Source of the DNA: Candidatus Marispirochaeta associata
GTDB lineage: Bacteria > Spirochaetota > Spirochaetia > JC444 > Marispirochaetaceae
Direction: 5' to 3'
DNA length: 64,000 nt
Assembly (NCBI GenBank): GCA_001749745.1
Contig: JWTM01000553.1
Location: 79,969 to 143,968, forward strand
Positions 16,883 to 24,102 of this stretch are shown here, in pieces (positions within the stretch are counted from its first letter, which is position 1; the number at the start of each line of letters is the position of its first letter). The notes below the pieces were generated by a model. That model was not told where the DNA came from and did not search any database. It saw only the letters and a list, made by a program, of their open reading frames with translations. The position numbers and the translations under genes are program-made.

Positions 16883-17805
16883 GGGAAACGAATCGTGAAA
16901 CGCGGCGTGGGTCTTCTCCGGAGCTCCAGCGTGCCGCCTAATTCTCCTGTTAGCGCCCATATCAAGCGCATACCGAGACCTTCGGAGTGGGCCGGATCGA
17001 GTGCATCCGGCAGTGGGGGCCCTGAGTTTTCTACCGTCAAGCGGAGCTCATTCTGCTCTTGCCGGAATTCAACCCGGAGTTTATCATCCTCCATCGATTC
17101 CCGGAACGCATATTTACCTGCATTGGTCACCAGCTCATTCACGATCAGACCCAGGGTGGCGGCCTGTTTCGAGTTGAGCTCGATCTCTTCGATGGCAAGA
17201 TTGAGTTCTACATCATCACAGCCGAAAGCGGTACAGGCGGTTTCAACGATGTTCATCAGGTAGGTCTTCATCTGGATCATCAGATGTTCGTCATTCTCGA
17301 TAAGAAGGCGATGGATGGAGCGAATTGCCTCGATTTGCAGTCGCAGATCCTCCAGGAGATCCGGATCGCCGAGCTGACTGGTCTTGAGACTGATCAGGGA
17401 AGAGACGATGGCCAGGTTGTTGGTGACCCGGTGATTGATTTCCCGAGAGAGGACCCGACGGTGCTGGACCTCATCGTTGAGACGCCGCTCCTCCTGGGCC
17501 TCCCTGGTCTTGTCCTGCAGATAGAGGTAGAGATAATCCCCGCCGGCGGAATCGACGGTAACCGATATCTCCAGCTGGGAGCGGTCCTCCAGGGTGTAAC
17601 GTTCTACAAAGCTGAACTCTCGCTCCTGGGGATGGACCTCTTTGAGGCGGGGCCACTCCTCGGCTAAGCAGCCGCAGGGGATCCCGCAGCGCTCCAGAAG
17701 TGCCCGGGCGAGACTGTTGATTCGATTGATGGTGAGTCCTTCCCGGTTCAGTACGACCGTACCGAAGGGAATGGCCTCAATAGGTATGCCGGCTTCACTC
17801 TTCAT
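16774..17805 (-). CDS. Sensor histidine kinase, HisKA_2/HWE-like, cytoplasmic PAS-type sensor
   Basis: Two-component kinase without membrane spans. The N-terminal 110 residues look PAS-like (FGTVVLNREGLTINRINSLARALLE). The HisKA_2 dimerisation box REINHRVTNNLAIVSSLISLK starts near residue 126 with the phospho-acceptor His in NHRV. The N-box is GLIVNELVTNAGKYAF, followed by a Gly-rich box (SEGLGMRLIWAL). The last ~35 residues (after FTIRFPYPP) are Arg/Ser-rich and lie antisense to the DUF2233 gene, so the tail is probably non-essential. No response regulator is adjacent, so the pathway partner is unknown. ATG at 17805 with GGAAGG upstream; a GTG 6 bp earlier is an alternative. Confidence 0.85.
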   Translation of the reverse strand: MKSEAGIPIEAIPFGTVVLNREGLTINRINSLARALLERCGIPCGCLAEEWPRLKEVHPQEREFSFVERYTLEDRSQLEISVTVDSAGGDYLYLYLQDKTREAQEERRLNDEVQHRRVLSREINHRVTNNLAIVSSLISLKTSQLGDPDLLEDLRLQIEAIRSIHRLLIENDEHLMIQMKTYLMNIVETACTAFGCDDVELNLAIEEIELNSKQAATLGLIVNELVTNAGKYAFRESMEDDKLRVEFRQEQNELRLTVENSGPPLPDALDPAHSEGLGMRLIWALTGELGGTLELRRRPTPRFTIRFPYPPMRNTNSIFASKSIRRPPSGSATTNSGPKRPPS

Positions 17806-17982
17806 TCTCACCTTCCGTTTATTACATGCAGCCCGTCCGACTTTCAGTATAAGTCGTATTGTGATTATTTCAACAAAAAATTGATAGAATTGGAGTTAAT
17901 AGATTAAATGAAACGGTTTGCAACAGTTGCTGGGGTTAAACACACCCTTGACCAGTTGCGCCGGGCGAAGTACAAGGAGAGC

Positions 17983-18711
17983 ATGCCCGCACCAAGCATT
18001 GCAGATCGAATAGTCTACGAAGATAACCATCTCATCGCCGTCAATAAACTCCCCGGAGAGCTCGCCCAGGGCGACAAGAGCGGCGATCCTCCCCTCGGCG
18101 ATCTTGTCAAGGAGTTTATCCGACAGAGGGACAATAAACCGGGGGAGGTCTTTCTCGGTATTCCCCATCGCCTCGACCGGCCGACCAGCGGCGTGCTGCT
18201 CATGGCCAAGACGAGTAAGGCCCTGGCCAGGATGAATACCCTCTTCCGGGACGGCGCGGTGGAGAAACGCTATTGGGCAGTTATTGATCGTCTGCCGGAG
18301 GAGACGGAAGGGGAGATGCATGACTGGTTAAGGAAGGACCAGAAGAAGAATAAGTCCTTCGTGGTAAAGCCCGACTCCCCGGGAGCGAAGGAGGCGCGAC
18401 TCCGTTACCGGCTCTTGAGTTCCGGCGACCGTTATCATCTCTTGGAGATCACCATCGAGACCGGTCGTCACCATCAGATTCGCACGCAGTTGGCCGCCCG
18501 GGGAATCCATGTCAAGGGAGATCTTAAATACGGCGCCCGCCGTTCCAATCCCGACGGAGGCATATCCTTGCATGCCCGGATGCTGGCATTCGAGCATCCC
18601 GTGGGTACCGAACGGGGCAGGGTCGTCTGCGTCGCTCCGCCGCCGGAGGAGAATATCTGGCGCGCCTTATGCAGCGATCTCTCTTTAGATGAGGAAGACG
18701 GGAGGGCATAA
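17983..18711 (+). CDS. RluA-family pseudouridine synthase
   Basis: Isomerises uridine to pseudouridine in rRNA or tRNA. The catalytic-Asp motif is PHRLDRPTSGVLLMAK near residue 66, and the RluA-family YEDNHLIAVNK and ETGRHHQIRTQLA motifs flank it. No S4 domain is present, so it is of the short TruC/RluC-catalytic type; the RNA target is undetermined. ATG 17983 is chosen because AAGGAG lies just before it and TTGACC-17-TACAAG ends 6 nt upstream, which would also allow a leaderless message. The in-frame ATG at 17908 (25 residues longer) is an alternative. Confidence 0.88.
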   Translation: MPAPSIADRIVYEDNHLIAVNKLPGELAQGDKSGDPPLGDLVKEFIRQRDNKPGEVFLGIPHRLDRPTSGVLLMAKTSKALARMNTLFRDGAVEKRYWAVIDRLPEETEGEMHDWLRKDQKKNKSFVVKPDSPGAKEARLRYRLLSSGDRYHLLEITIETGRHHQIRTQLAARGIHVKGDLKYGARRSNPDGGISLHARMLAFEHPVGTERGRVVCVAPPPEENIWRALCSDLSLDEEDGRA

Positions 18712-18734
18712 AAAAACCCCCGCAGATGCGGAGG
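18709..18734 (-). terminator. Terminator of tRNA-Asp
   Basis: Minus strand 7-bp stem CCTCCGC / GCGGGGG (one G-T pair) with loop ATCT, followed by seven T, 7 bp beyond the tRNA end. Confidence 0.8.
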
Positions 18735-18741
18735 TAAGGAA

Positions 18742-18815
18742 CGGGAGCGACGGGGATTGAACCCGCGGTCTCCGGCTTGACAGGCCGGCGCGATAACCAT
18801 CTTCGCCACGCCCCC
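18742..18815 (-). tRNA. tRNA-Asp (anticodon GTC)
   Basis: 74-nt cloverleaf on the minus strand. The acceptor stem GGGGGCG / CGCTCCC pairs fully (one G-T), with discriminator G, anticodon arm CCGGC-CTGTCAA-GCCGG, and T arm GCGGG-TTCAATC-CCCGT. CCA is not encoded. A near-perfect promoter lies upstream and a terminator downstream. Confidence 0.95.
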
Positions 18816-18830
18816 GTTTAGGGTCTGCAG

Positions 18831-18859
18831 AAATTAGCCGAAATCCTCATTTTTGTCAA
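18831..18859 (-). promoter_or_regulatory. tRNA-Asp promoter
   Basis: Minus strand TTGACA (18854-18859), 17-bp spacer, TAATTT (18831-18836), ending 15 bp before the tRNA. It sits just downstream of the stop of the GGDEF-EAL gene. Confidence 0.75.
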
Positions 18860-18861
18860 GC

Positions 18862-21720
18862 CTAGATAGCCTGCTTGCGGTCGGGAAAAGACGGATTCTC
18901 CAGCAGGATTTGAAGCTCTGCCAGGGGCAGCGGTTTGGCGAAGAGATAGCCCTGAATAAGGGTACAATCGTGCTTGTGGAGGAAGGTCAGTTGTTCCTCG
19001 GTCTCCACTCCTTCGGCCACAATCTTCAGACCTAAACTCTTTCCCAGACTGATAATAGAGGTTGTGATAGCCGCTGCACCGCGGGAGACCTCCAAATCGT
19101 GGATAAAACTCCCGTCGATCTTCAAGGTCGAGGCCTGGAGACGGTTCAGATAGCTCAAGGATGAGTAGCCGGTACCGAAGTCGTCGATTGCGAAGCCGAC
19201 GCCGTGGCTGCGGAGCCGTTCCATCTTGCCTACTGCATCGGCGATATTCTCCATGGCCGTGCTTTCGGTAATCTCCAACTGCAGGAGTTTCGCCGGGAAC
19301 TGCGACTCATTGAGAGCCGATAGAATCGATTCGACGAATTCCTGCTCCTGGAATTGCACCGCCGAGATATTGACGCTCAAAGCGAGTTCTCTACCGGTCG
19401 ACCGATTGAGCGCGCCGATCTCCTTCAAGGCTTTCCGTAACAGCCAGGAATCGATCCCGCTGATCAGGCCGCTGCCTTCGGCTACGGGGATAAACTCCCC
19501 CGGAGAAATCCACCCCATCTCGGGATCATGCCAGCGGATCAGGGCTTCCAGGCCGACAAAATCCTCTTTCTGTGTATCGTACTGCCCCTGGTAGTGCACC
19601 TGAAGATGACCCTTCACAACGGCGCTGCGCAGACGCTCCTCTAAGAGCCTGCGCCGCTGACTTCTGTCTTCCAGGGTCTGATTGAAGAGGGTGTAACGGC
19701 CGTCTCCCCGTTGTTTGCTGCGGTACATAGCCATATCGGCGGTACTCATCAAGCGCACCGAGTCTGTCCCGTCGTCGGGGAAGAAGGTGATACCGAAACT
19801 GGCCCGGGGATGGAGAATCTTGGCTCCCAGGGATAAAGGTTCCTCTATAGCGCCGATGATCCGTTCGACTACCTCGACCGCATCCCCCTGATCCTCTATC
19901 TTGGGCAGCAGAATAGTAAACTCGTCTCCTCCCAGCCTGGCGACGGTATCCACCTCCCGTACCGAGAGTCTCAGCCGGGAGGTGATCGCTTTGAGGTAGG
20001 TATCGCCCTGCTGATGACCGAGGGAGTCGTTGATCTCCTTGAAATCGTCTAAGTCCATGAAGATAACCGCCCCGGTCTCCTGGTTGCGCAGGGATCCCGC
20101 CAGGGCCATCTCCAAGCGGTCCTTGAAGAGTTCGCGGTTCGGTAGGCCGGTCAGGGCGTCGTGGTAGGCCTGGAATCTTAGCTTCTCTTCATTCTGCTTC
20201 TGATCGGAGATGTCGTGGAAGAGCGCGATGTAGCTTTGGGCTTCATTCTCCTCGTTTCGCAGCGCCGTAATAGTCAGCCATTCCGGGTAGGCCTCGCCGT
20301 TCTTGCGGCGGTTCCATATCTCTCCACACCAGTTCCCTGTTTCGCCGAGTCTCTCCCACATCTCTTGGTAGAATGAAGGTGGATGATGCTCGGATTTGAG
20401 TATCCGCGGTTTCTTCCCGATCGCCTCTTCCTCGGTGTAGCCGGTGATATCCGTGAAGGCCTGGTTGACCGAACGAATGGTTCCGTCCAGATCGGTAATG
20501 GTGATACCCTCGATGGTGTTCTGGAAGACTGTTTCCGAGAGTACCTTCAGGGTATCCAGATTTTTCCTGACCTGGCGTCCCTGTTCCAGTTGGGTCATGA
20601 AGCGGTTGAAGTGCTGCCCCAGGGAGTCCAGCTCGAGTATGCCGTAATTATTCGCTCTGGTGCTGTAATCGCCGGTCTCTCCCCGATTCAGGCCCTCAAT
20701 CAGGTGCTCCATCGGGCGGGTTATCGTACGGCTGAGACGCAGCGACAACAGCAGGATGATCAGAATACTCAACAGACTCAATCCGAGCAGGCTGAAGCCC
20801 AGCTGCCGTAAGGGGGCATGGACGTCCTTTAGATAGACGGCGGTGGCGACGGTCCAGTCGAAATCCTTAATCCTGCTGTAGTAGAGGAGTTTCTTTTCGA
20901 AATACTCCCTCCCCAGGGGGTGCCATTCGTAGGTCAGGTAGCCTTGGGGCGAGCTCTGCATCGCCTCTCGCAGCGCCGCTCCGGCCGATCCCTTCTCCGT
21001 GGAGAGGATCTGTCCCTTGCGAATAGGATGGATCAGCATCTCTAATCTGGGGCCGACCACGAAAGAGTACTGTCGTTCGGTGCTGTTTACAGAAAGTACG
21101 AAATCCTCGATGGACTCTACGTCTATCAATGCCAGGGATTCGCTTTTGTAGGCTGTGGCGGTTATTATCCAGTCCAATTCGGGGATATAAGCCATGGCCA
21201 GGGTTTTCTGGCGTACCTCATTCTCGCCGGGATTCTTCCAGAGGTAATCAATGTAGCCCGTGCGCTTCTCGATCTGTTCCCTGACGAACTGGTATTCGGT
21301 AAAGTCCCGACCGATCAGCTCCTCAAAGGGATGCTGTATCAATGTGCCGGCAGAGTCGATAACGTAGAAGTAGCCCTCTCTCCCGATACTCCGGAGACGA
21401 AGGTAGTTCAAGGCTTCCTCGCGGGCTTTCTCTTCGCTTAGCCCTTTGTCCGTCGCTTCCCGGTAGATGAGTTGTACATCCTTGGTGGCGCTGGTCGCTT
21501 CCAAGCGGAGCAGTTCTTCTATCTCGTTTCTGGCGCCGAAGGCGATTATCTGCTCGATGCTGCGGTTGGTATTCTCCAGGTTCACCCGGATCTCACGGTT
21601 GATTGAGCCCCTCAGGATAGCGTAAGGGATAATCCCGAAGACCAGAACGATCCCCAGTGCGGTGAGGCCGTATTGAAAAAAGAGGATTTTATTGAGGTGT
21701 ATTCTATTCAATAATCTCAT
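18862..21720 (-). CDS. Membrane c-di-GMP enzyme: Cache-HAMP-PAS-GGDEF-EAL
   Basis: 952-residue bifunctional-type cyclic-di-GMP regulator. One membrane span near residues 14-35, a large extracytoplasmic double Cache sensor (about 40-300, with GREGYFYVIDSAGTLIQHP and DFDWTVATAVYLKD), and a second span near 308-328 with a HAMP linker. Next are PAS (about 405-525, SVNQAFTDITGYTEEEAIGK), GGDEF with intact RLGGDEF near 593, and EAL with GLEALIRW near 725. The EAL catalytic set looks complete (LEITES, IDDFGTGYSS, VAEGVET, QGYLFAKPL). Both synthesis and hydrolysis are therefore possible. The Cache type suggests a small organic ligand. Monocistronic. Confidence 0.93.
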   Translation of the reverse strand: MRLLNRIHLNKILFFQYGLTALGIVLVFGIIPYAILRGSINREIRVNLENTNRSIEQIIAFGARNEIEELLRLEATSATKDVQLIYREATDKGLSEEKAREEALNYLRLRSIGREGYFYVIDSAGTLIQHPFEELIGRDFTEYQFVREQIEKRTGYIDYLWKNPGENEVRQKTLAMAYIPELDWIITATAYKSESLALIDVESIEDFVLSVNSTERQYSFVVGPRLEMLIHPIRKGQILSTEKGSAGAALREAMQSSPQGYLTYEWHPLGREYFEKKLLYYSRIKDFDWTVATAVYLKDVHAPLRQLGFSLLGLSLLSILIILLLSLRLSRTITRPMEHLIEGLNRGETGDYSTRANNYGILELDSLGQHFNRFMTQLEQGRQVRKNLDTLKVLSETVFQNTIEGITITDLDGTIRSVNQAFTDITGYTEEEAIGKKPRILKSEHHPPSFYQEMWERLGETGNWCGEIWNRRKNGEAYPEWLTITALRNEENEAQSYIALFHDISDQKQNEEKLRFQAYHDALTGLPNRELFKDRLEMALAGSLRNQETGAVIFMDLDDFKEINDSLGHQQGDTYLKAITSRLRLSVREVDTVARLGGDEFTILLPKIEDQGDAVEVVERIIGAIEEPLSLGAKILHPRASFGITFFPDDGTDSVRLMSTADMAMYRSKQRGDGRYTLFNQTLEDRSQRRRLLEERLRSAVVKGHLQVHYQGQYDTQKEDFVGLEALIRWHDPEMGWISPGEFIPVAEGSGLISGIDSWLLRKALKEIGALNRSTGRELALSVNISAVQFQEQEFVESILSALNESQFPAKLLQLEITESTAMENIADAVGKMERLRSHGVGFAIDDFGTGYSSLSYLNRLQASTLKIDGSFIHDLEVSRGAAAITTSIISLGKSLGLKIVAEGVETEEQLTFLHKHDCTLIQGYLFAKPLPLAELQILLENPSFPDRKQAI

Positions 21721-21838
21721 AAATATCTAATAGCTCTGGCACTAGTCTACTCTTTGTCTCCGGCATATGCAAGCTAAACGCTCGGATTTCACTTGCCCAA
21801 CAGCGAGCACCCCGCTAAGCTAAAAACGGAGATGATGC

Positions 21839-22639
21839 ATGGATTTACACGGTATTCTTGAAAAGGTAAAGAGCGTAAGCCGCAAGATCGGCGAGTATCA
21901 GAAGGCGGAGTTTCGCTCTCTGCCGGCCGGCGGCGGCGATGAGAAGGCGGAACGGGAGTTCGTCTCCCACATCGATCTGGAAAGTGAAAAACAGTTTCGC
22001 GAAGGCCTGGCCGCGATTCTTCCTCAGGCCGGATTCTACGGAGAAGAGACCGCCCGGGAACGGGGCGAAGAGTATACCTGGGTAGTCGATCCCCTGGACG
22101 GAACCACCAACTATCTCTCTGGATTGGATCACTGGTCGGTTTCGACGGCGCTCTTGCGACGGGACGAACCGATCCTGTCGGTTGTGCTGAAACCGTCGAC
22201 GGAGGAGACCTTCTGTGCGATTCGCAACATGGGGGCCTACCATAATAACCAACGTATGCGCAGTGTCCCCGAGCTCGCCCTGCAAAGCGGGCTGATCGGC
22301 ACCGGCTTTCCCTACCGCTCGCCGGACACCACCGCGCAGTTCTTCTCCTGCGCCGGAGAGGTCCTCACCGCATCCCGGGGTTTGAGAAGGCTCGGAAGCG
22401 CCGCCCTGGATCTCTGCTACGTTGCCGCAGGCTTCCTGCAGGGCTTCTTCGAAGTAGATTTAGAGGCCTATGATGTGGCCGCCGCGCTGCTCTTTCTCCA
22501 CGAAACCGGATGTCCGGTTTCCGATTTTGCCGGAAATGAGTATAGTCTGTTCGAGTCGAGGAGTCTGTGTGCCGGTTTTCCGGGTTTACAGCATGAGTTG
22601 CAGCAGATCTGTGCCCGTCACTACGGAGAGAGCCGTTAG
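21839..22639 (+). CDS. Inositol monophosphatase family protein
   Basis: Mg-dependent sugar-phosphate phosphatase fold, 266 residues. Metal-site motifs: GEETARE (E of the first loop), WVVDPLDGTTNYLSG (DPxDGT) and LEAYDVAAALLFLHETG, which corresponds to the WDxAAG motif but with Tyr for Trp and Ala for Gly. Substrate may be inositol phosphate, 3'-phosphoadenosine phosphate or another monoester. The altered third motif means activity should not be taken for granted. Overlaps the DUF5680 gene tail-to-tail by 4 bp. Confidence 0.87.
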   Translation: MDLHGILEKVKSVSRKIGEYQKAEFRSLPAGGGDEKAEREFVSHIDLESEKQFREGLAAILPQAGFYGEETARERGEEYTWVVDPLDGTTNYLSGLDHWSVSTALLRRDEPILSVVLKPSTEETFCAIRNMGAYHNNQRMRSVPELALQSGLIGTGFPYRSPDTTAQFFSCAGEVLTASRGLRRLGSAALDLCYVAAGFLQGFFEVDLEAYDVAAALLFLHETGCPVSDFAGNEYSLFESRSLCAGFPGLQHELQQICARHYGESR

Positions 22640-23079
22640 AGGCACCCCCCGTGGAAGTAGAGTTCGTAAATCCGGGTTCCGGCGAAGGTGATAAACTCCT
22701 CGCCGCGGAACTCGTCAAAGGAACCGGTCCAGGCGCAGTTGTAGCGGAAATCGCCGTCGGTGAATCCGTCCTTACCGCGATAGGGATTCTGCTTGTCGAT
22801 TTGGGATAGAGCCTTCTTCAAAAACTCCGGGAGTTCTTCCGGGATGGCATCTTCCAACAGAAAGCCGTAGTAATTCATTCCCCATACCTCGAGCTTGTTC
22901 TTCCAGACCACCTCCTGGCCCAGGAAACGCTCCGAGCCGAAGTAGGAATCGAGATAGCGGAAGTCGCCTTCGATAAAATGAAGATCCTTCGAGTTTTTAC
23001 GGGTAGATGAAACGGGGATAACCCCTGCGGCGTACGAGTTTTGCTTTGCCTTCACCAGGAAGGAGAGAAGATCGTCCAT
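22636..23079 (-). CDS. DUF5680 domain protein
   Basis: 147 residues from ATG 23079, with AGGAG upstream. It matches what I recall of DUF5680: LLSFLVKAKQNSYAAG, SSTRKNSKDLHFIEGDFRYLDSYFG, WGMNYYGFLLED, NPYRGKDGFTDGDFRYNC and a closing YELYFHGG. This domain is often fused behind a helix-turn-helix; here it stands alone. Function unknown. Confidence 0.75.
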   Translation of the reverse strand: MDDLLSFLVKAKQNSYAAGVIPVSSTRKNSKDLHFIEGDFRYLDSYFGSERFLGQEVVWKNKLEVWGMNYYGFLLEDAIPEELPEFLKKALSQIDKQNPYRGKDGFTDGDFRYNCAWTGSFDEFRGEEFITFAGTRIYELYFHGGCL

Positions 23080-23180
23080 ACTATGAAGCTCCTTGCTTAC
23101 AATTATAGCGAACATTGGAAGATTTTCCAGTAAAAATCGCTCATAGACGAAAAGAGTCGGGCAAGCTATACTCCCGGCAT

Positions 23181-24098
23181 ATGAGACCCGGGGTTTTTAA
23201 GAACGATCTGCTTCTGCTGTTGACGGCATCAATTTGGGGATTCGCGTTTGTCGCCCAGCGGGTGGGAATGCGCTTTATCGAGCCCTTCACCTACAATGGG
23301 GTACGTTTTGCGCTGGGTACCCTGAGCCTACTGCCCCTGCTCTATGTCCGGCGTTCCGCAAAGCGCCGCAGCTCAACCTCGATACGCGGCACCGTTGCGG
23401 TCGGGATCGCCGCCGGCATCTGTCTCTATGTGGCGGCTTCGCTGCAGCAGATCGGGCTTGTCTACACTACCGCAGGGAAGGCCGGATTCATCACCACCCT
23501 CTATGTGGTCTTGGTCCCCCTTTTCGGGTACCTCATCGGCCGGGCCACGGGCATCGCCGGCTGGGTGGGGGCGCTGCTCGCGGTGAGCGGACTCTACCTC
23601 TTAAGCGTCCGAGAGGGATTCACCATCTCTCCGGGAGATCTGCTGGTACTGGCGAGCGCCTTCTTCTGGGCGCTGCATGTGCTTATAATCGACCGCTACG
23701 GGCGCTTCGTGGAATCGATCTCTCTCTCGGTAATTCAGTTCGCAATCTGCTCACTGCTCTGTATTTTTACCGCTTTTCTGGTGGAGAACCCCAGCCTGGA
23801 GGGCATCATGCAGGCCGCGGTCCCTATTCTCTACGGCGGACTTTTCTCCGTGGGGGTCGCCTATACCCTGCAGGTGGTGGCCCAGAAGAATGCCCCCCCG
23901 TCCCATGCGGCGATAATCCTGAGCCTGGAGGGAGCCTTCGCCGCCCTGGGCGGCTGGCTCTTGATCGGCGAATCCCTCGATCCCCGTTCAATAGTCGGTT
24001 GTGCGTTGATGTTCTCCGGAATGCTTGCATCCCAGTGGGAGGTAATCCGGGGAGGTTTCGCCAAGAATGCAAAGACCCCGGCGGCGGGCCTCGGCTGA
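23181..24098 (+). CDS. DMT-family (EamA) transporter
   Basis: 305-residue membrane protein with about ten hydrophobic segments in two EamA repeats: an N-terminal TASIWGFAFVAQRVGMRFIEPFTYNGVRFALG, and a second repeat near residue 155-285 with SLEGAFAALGGWLLIGE. Family members export amino acids or other metabolites; the substrate is unknown. ATG 23181 is 9 nt after TATACT, so the message is probably leaderless. The 22 in-frame codons upstream are not expected to be translated. Confidence 0.87.
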   Translation: MRPGVFKNDLLLLLTASIWGFAFVAQRVGMRFIEPFTYNGVRFALGTLSLLPLLYVRRSAKRRSSTSIRGTVAVGIAAGICLYVAASLQQIGLVYTTAGKAGFITTLYVVLVPLFGYLIGRATGIAGWVGALLAVSGLYLLSVREGFTISPGDLLVLASAFFWALHVLIIDRYGRFVESISLSVIQFAICSLLCIFTAFLVENPSLEGIMQAAVPILYGGLFSVGVAYTLQVVAQKNAPPSHAAIILSLEGAFAALGGWLLIGESLDPRSIVGCALMFSGMLASQWEVIRGGFAKNAKTPAAGLG

Positions 24099-24102
24099 GC
24101 GC